Assembly: GCF_017573545.1 (NCBI RefSeq)
Contig: NZ_JAGEOK010000026.1
Location: 1 to 64,000, forward strand
Length of the DNA: 64,000 bases
From: Actinomadura nitritigenes
GTDB lineage: Bacteria > Actinomycetota > Actinomycetes > Streptosporangiales > Streptosporangiaceae
Direction of reading: 5' to 3'
Each line of letters begins with the position of its first letter. The stretch's first letter is position 1. The notes under the pieces are model-generated. The model saw only the letters and a list, made by a program, of their open reading frames with translations, did not search any database and was not told the origin of the DNA. Of the stretch, positions 61,147 to 64,000 are shown in pieces. The translations under genes were made by a program, and so were the position numbers.

Positions 61147-62310
61147 TCAGGCGCCGGAGCCGGACTCGACGACGCCCGCGCCCGCGTAGGCGACCGTCTC
61201 GTAGACCCGCAGCACGTCCCGGGCCACCGACGACCAGTCGTAGGCGCGGACGGCGGCGCGGGCCTCCGCGGACAGCTGCTTGCGCCGGGGCGGGTCGGCC
61301 AGCAGGGCGGCGGCAGCGGCGGCGAGGGCCTCGTGGTCGCCGGCGGGGAACAGCACCCCGGCGCGGCCGCCGAGCAGCACCCGGTCGAACGCCTCGATGT
61401 CGCTGGCGAGGATCGGGGCGCCCGCCGACATCGCCTCGGCGAGCACGATGCCGAAGCTCTCGCCGCCGAGGTTGGGCGCGACGAAGGCGTCCACCGAGTG
61501 GTAGGCGCGGATCTTGTCCTCCTCGCTGACCATGCCGAGCACGACCACCCGGTCGCGCAGCTCCGGCGAGACGCGGGCGGCCACGTCGTCGGCGTCGCCG
61601 GGCCCGGCGAGGAGCAGCCGGAGGCCCGGGCGGCGGCGCCCGAGGATCTCGAAGGCGCGCAGCAGCACCGGCAGGCCCTTGCGGGGCTCGTCCATCCGGC
61701 CGAGGAAGCCGAGCGCCTCGCCGCCGTCCCGGCCGCGCCCGTCGCCCTCCCGGCCCCGCCAGCCCGGCAGCGGCTCGGCCATCGCGTACCGCTCGGTGGC
61801 GACCCCGTTCGGGATCAGCACCGCGTCGCCGCCGAGGTGCTCGACCAGGCTGGTGCGGGCCGCCTCGGACACCGCGATCCGGCCGTTGATCTTCTCCAGC
61901 GCGCTGCGCAGGATCGGCGCGGTCACCGACAGCGCGCGGGACCGCTCGTAGGAGGCGTGGAAGGTGCCGACGATCGGCCCGTCCGCCGCCCAGCAGGCCA
62001 GCAGGCCGAGCGACGGCGCGGCGGGCTCGTGGACGTGCAGGACGTCGAAGCGGCCCTCGTTGATCCAGCGGCGCACCCGCGCGGAGGACAGGAACCCGAA
62101 CGACAGCCGCGCCACCGACCCGTTGTAGGGGACGGGGACGGCGCGCCCCGCCGACACGGCGTAGGGCGGCAGGTCGGCGTCGTCGTCGGCCGGCGTCATC
62201 ACCGACACCCGGTGCCCGAGCGCGATCAGCGCCTCGGCGAGGTCGCGGACGTGCTGCTGGACGCCGCCCGGGACGTTCCATGTGTAGGGGCAGACGATGC
62301 CGACGTTCAC
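61147..62310 (-). CDS. pimA: Phosphatidylinositol alpha-mannosyltransferase (PimA-like, GT4)
   Basis: First mannose transfer from GDP-mannose to phosphatidylinositol, making PIM1. The 387-residue GT-B fold protein has the N-terminal YTWNVPGGVQQHVRDLAEAL, HVHEPAAPSLGLLA with a key His, VIGTFHASYERS-type acceptor region, RMDEPRKGLPVLLRAF and the donor-site GGESFGIVLAEAM. A Gly/Arg-rich insertion (about 205-220) joins the domains. GTG 62310 overlaps the acyltransferase stop (GTGA). Neighbours strongly support PIM synthesis. Confidence 0.9.
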   Translation of the reverse strand: MNVGIVCPYTWNVPGGVQQHVRDLAEALIALGHRVSVMTPADDDADLPPYAVSAGRAVPVPYNGSVARLSFGFLSSARVRRWINEGRFDVLHVHEPAAPSLGLLACWAADGPIVGTFHASYERSRALSVTAPILRSALEKINGRIAVSEAARTSLVEHLGGDAVLIPNGVATERYAMAEPLPGWRGREGDGRGRDGGEALGFLGRMDEPRKGLPVLLRAFEILGRRRPGLRLLLAGPGDADDVAARVSPELRDRVVVLGMVSEEDKIRAYHSVDAFVAPNLGGESFGIVLAEAMSAGAPILASDIEAFDRVLLGGRAGVLFPAGDHEALAAAAAALLADPPRRKQLSAEARAAVRAYDWSSVARDVLRVYETVAYAGAGVVESGSGA

Positions 62311-63257
62311 CGGGGCGCCCCTCCCGGCCCGGGCGGGTCCAGGTCGTCCACCCAGACCTTCTGCAGCATGTGCCAGTCCTCCGGGTGGGCGGCGATGCCC
62401 GCCTCGAAGACCCGCGCGATCTCCTGCGTCATGGTCTGGATCTTCTCCCGCCTGGCGCCCTCGTCCGGGACCCGGACCTCCTCGTGGACGCGCGCCGCCC
62501 AGTACTTCCCCTCGTACCAGAGTGTCACGGGAATGAGGGCGGCGCCCGTCTGGAGCGCCAGCGCGGCGGAAACGGAGGGCATCCGCGCGGTGGCGCCGAA
62601 GAACTCCACGTCGACGCCGGTCGCGGTGAGATCGCGGTCGACGACCAGGCAGACGGGCCGCCCGGCGCGCAGCCGCTGCGCCATCCGGCCGAACGCGGAC
62701 GCGCCGGTGTGCGCGAGGACCTCCATGCCGAGGCTCTCGCGGAACTCCACGAACCGGTCGAACAGCGACTCGGGCCGGAGCCGCTCGGCGACCGTGGTGA
62801 ACGGGTGCCCGCAGGCGGCGAGCCAGGCGCCGGCGTGCTCGTAGTTGCCCATGTGCGGCAGCGCGAGGATCACGCCGCGGCCGGCCTCCAGGTTCGCGAA
62901 GATCTTCTTCTCGCCGGTGACCCGCATCCGGCCGACGATCCGCTCCCGCCCGTACTCGGGGAGCCGGAACACCTCCAGCCAGTAGCGGGCGTAGGAGCGC
63001 AGCACGCGCTTGCTGAGGACGCGGACCTCGTCGTCCACGGCGTCCTTGCCGAGGACGCGGCACAGGTTGCGCTCCAGCTGCCGGACGCCGCCCCCGTGCG
63101 CCTGCCAGGCGCGGTCGGCGACCGCGGTGAACACGAGCCGGGCGGCGCCCTCGGGCATCTTGCGGACGACCGTCCAACCCAGCGCGTAGGCGGCGTCCAT
63201 CACCTCGTCGCGGAGCGACGCGGCCGCGGAGCCGCCGGCGGGCGCGGTCACGGGCAC
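62307..63257 (-). CDS. Phosphatidylinositol mannoside acyltransferase (PatA-like)
   Basis: Transfers an acyl chain to the mannose of PIM. The 316-residue protein belongs to the LpxL/PatA fold: VILALPHMGNYEHAGAWLA holds the catalytic His and the following acidic residue, VCLVVDRDL and GAALIPVTLWYEGKYW follow. GTG 63257 lies five bases after GGAGG; a longer frame to 63302 lacks a site. The stop overlaps the pimA start. In mycobacteria the same order (pgsA, acyltransferase, pimA) is found. Confidence 0.88.
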   Translation of the reverse strand: MPVTAPAGGSAAASLRDEVMDAAYALGWTVVRKMPEGAARLVFTAVADRAWQAHGGGVRQLERNLCRVLGKDAVDDEVRVLSKRVLRSYARYWLEVFRLPEYGRERIVGRMRVTGEKKIFANLEAGRGVILALPHMGNYEHAGAWLAACGHPFTTVAERLRPESLFDRFVEFRESLGMEVLAHTGASAFGRMAQRLRAGRPVCLVVDRDLTATGVDVEFFGATARMPSVSAALALQTGAALIPVTLWYEGKYWAARVHEEVRVPDEGARREKIQTMTQEIARVFEAGIAAHPEDWHMLQKVWVDDLDPPGPGGAPR

Positions 63258-63327
63258 GGCTCCCTCCTGGGCGCGGCCTGGTCGGCGGCGCGGCCCGGTC
63301 ACGGGTACGGCGTTCGGCGCGGCGGGA

Positions 63328-64000
63328 TCACCGGCGCGGCTGCGGGCCCGCCTTCGCGTGCGCCCTCTCGCCGTTCTCCTCGTCCTCTTCGTTCCCGGCG
63401 GCGGACGCGCCGGACCCCGGTGCGGGGCCGGAGGCGGCGGGCTTCGGCGCCGGGTCGCCCTTCGCCTGGGCGTAGACCGTCGCGAACCGCTGCCCGACCG
63501 TGACGGTGCTGAGCACCGCCAGCACCCACAGCGCGATCGCCAGGATGAAGGGCACGCCGAGGCCGTCGAACCCGGCCGCCACGAGGGCGACGATCAGGCG
63601 CTCGGCGCGCTCGGCGATGCCCACGTTGCAGGTGTACCCGAGGCCCTCGGCGCGGGCCTTGGCGTACGACACCACGACCCCGGCGACGAGGCAGTACAGG
63701 GCGACGCCGGCGAGGCCGTGCTGCCCGTCCCGGTACAGCCCGATCATCAGCCCGGAGAAGATCGCGGCGTCCGCGACCCGGTCCATGGTGGAGTCCAGGA
63801 ACGCGCCGAACTTGGAGATCTTGCCGGTGACCCGGGCGACCGCGCCGTCGAGCATGTCGAACAGCACGAACGCGGTGATCACCATGGTGCCCCAGAAGAA
63901 CTCCCCGCGCGGGAACAGCACGAGCGCGCCCGCGGCGACGCCGGCGGTGCCGATGACGGTGATGGCGTTGGGCGACACCCCGGTCCGCGCGACCGTCCGT
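63328..64000 (-). CDS. pgsA: Phosphatidylinositol phosphate synthase (CDP-alcohol phosphatidyltransferase), 5' end outside
   Basis: Joins CDP-diacylglycerol with inositol 1-phosphate, feeding PIM synthesis. The visible 223 codons hold the CDP-alcohol motif DGAVARVTGKISKFGAFLD with the later DRVAD, and about six spans. The GTG at 63978 is not the start: the frame continues upstream as RTVARTGVSPNA, matching the family, so the N terminus lies beyond the window. The C-terminal tail (last 45 residues) is Pro/Ala/Glu-rich. Function by family and context. Confidence 0.9.
   Translation of the reverse strand, partial: RTVARTGVSPNAITVIGTAGVAAGALVLFPRGEFFWGTMVITAFVLFDMLDGAVARVTGKISKFGAFLDSTMDRVADAAIFSGLMIGLYRDGQHGLAGVALYCLVAGVVVSYAKARAEGLGYTCNVGIAERAERLIVALVAAGFDGLGVPFILAIALWVLAVLSTVTVGQRFATVYAQAKGDPAPKPAASGPAPGSGASAAGNEEDEENGERAHAKAGPQPRR

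Noticed and set aside
63976-63978. GTG as the pgsA start.
   Set aside because: The frame continues upstream as RTVARTGVSP, which matches the family, so the gene is cut by the window edge.

Overview
The window is very GC-rich chromosomal DNA from an actinomycete. Start codons are often GTG, once TTG and once apparently ATC, and many neighbouring genes overlap by 1-4 bases. Phosphatidylinositol mannoside genes, a mycothiol-dependent isomerase-like gene, an actinobacterial rRNA leader and a gene order recalling the Mycobacterium tuberculosis Rv1641-Rv1689 and Rv2552c-Rv2613c neighbourhoods place it in Actinomycetes. A Streptosporangiales/Thermomonosporaceae-type organism (for example Actinomadura) is plausible, but this is inference; no marker gene is complete enough to name a species.

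Left part (1-23.1 kb). The left edge is the 5' end of a 16S rRNA on the minus strand with its leader and tandem promoters. Then come tyrS, a 3-methyladenine glycosylase, the arginine operon argC-J-B-D-F-R-H (no argG) with an ArgR-box-like promoter, a divergent MarR plus DrrAB-like efflux operon, an ABC-F ATPase with a long leader, pheST, an orphan PAS histidine kinase, a STAS protein lacking the phosphorylatable Ser, a TrmH-family methyltransferase, and infC-rpmI-rplT. infC appears to start at ATC behind a terminator-like leader hairpin.

Middle (23.5-44.8 kb). A four-gene accessory island (Nudix, PfkB-like kinase, HIT-like protein, membrane-anchored QW-repeat toroid) sits between infC and aroE. 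It is the best candidate for an undescribed system here. It is followed by aroE-mltG-ruvX-alaS-DUF6167-DUF948, rarA with a PAP2 phosphatase, a plus-strand cassette of a small membrane protein, DUF3105 and DUF305, a mycothiol-dependent isomerase-like gene, a DUF349 protein, a membrane-anchored cyclophilin, a glyoxalase II-like hydrolase and hisS-aspS.

Right part (44.8-64 kb). All genes are on the minus strand: relA/spoT with a 222-residue low-complexity N-terminal extension, apt, the Sec accessory operon yajC-secD-secF, Holliday-junction genes ruvC-ruvA-ruvB, an Eis-like acetyltransferase, yebC-pdxT, a hypothetical gene, pdxS, a DUF3048 lipoprotein, and a PIM block (LemA-like protein, pimA-like glycosyltransferase, PatA-like acyltransferase, phosphatidylinositol synthase cut by the right edge).

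Overall the window is mainly information processing (four aminoacyl-tRNA synthetases, ribosomal proteins, IF3, recombination), arginine, PLP and shikimate biosynthesis, protein export, stringent response and envelope lipid synthesis, with short accessory inserts. I found no tRNA gene, CRISPR array, transposase or prophage gene.
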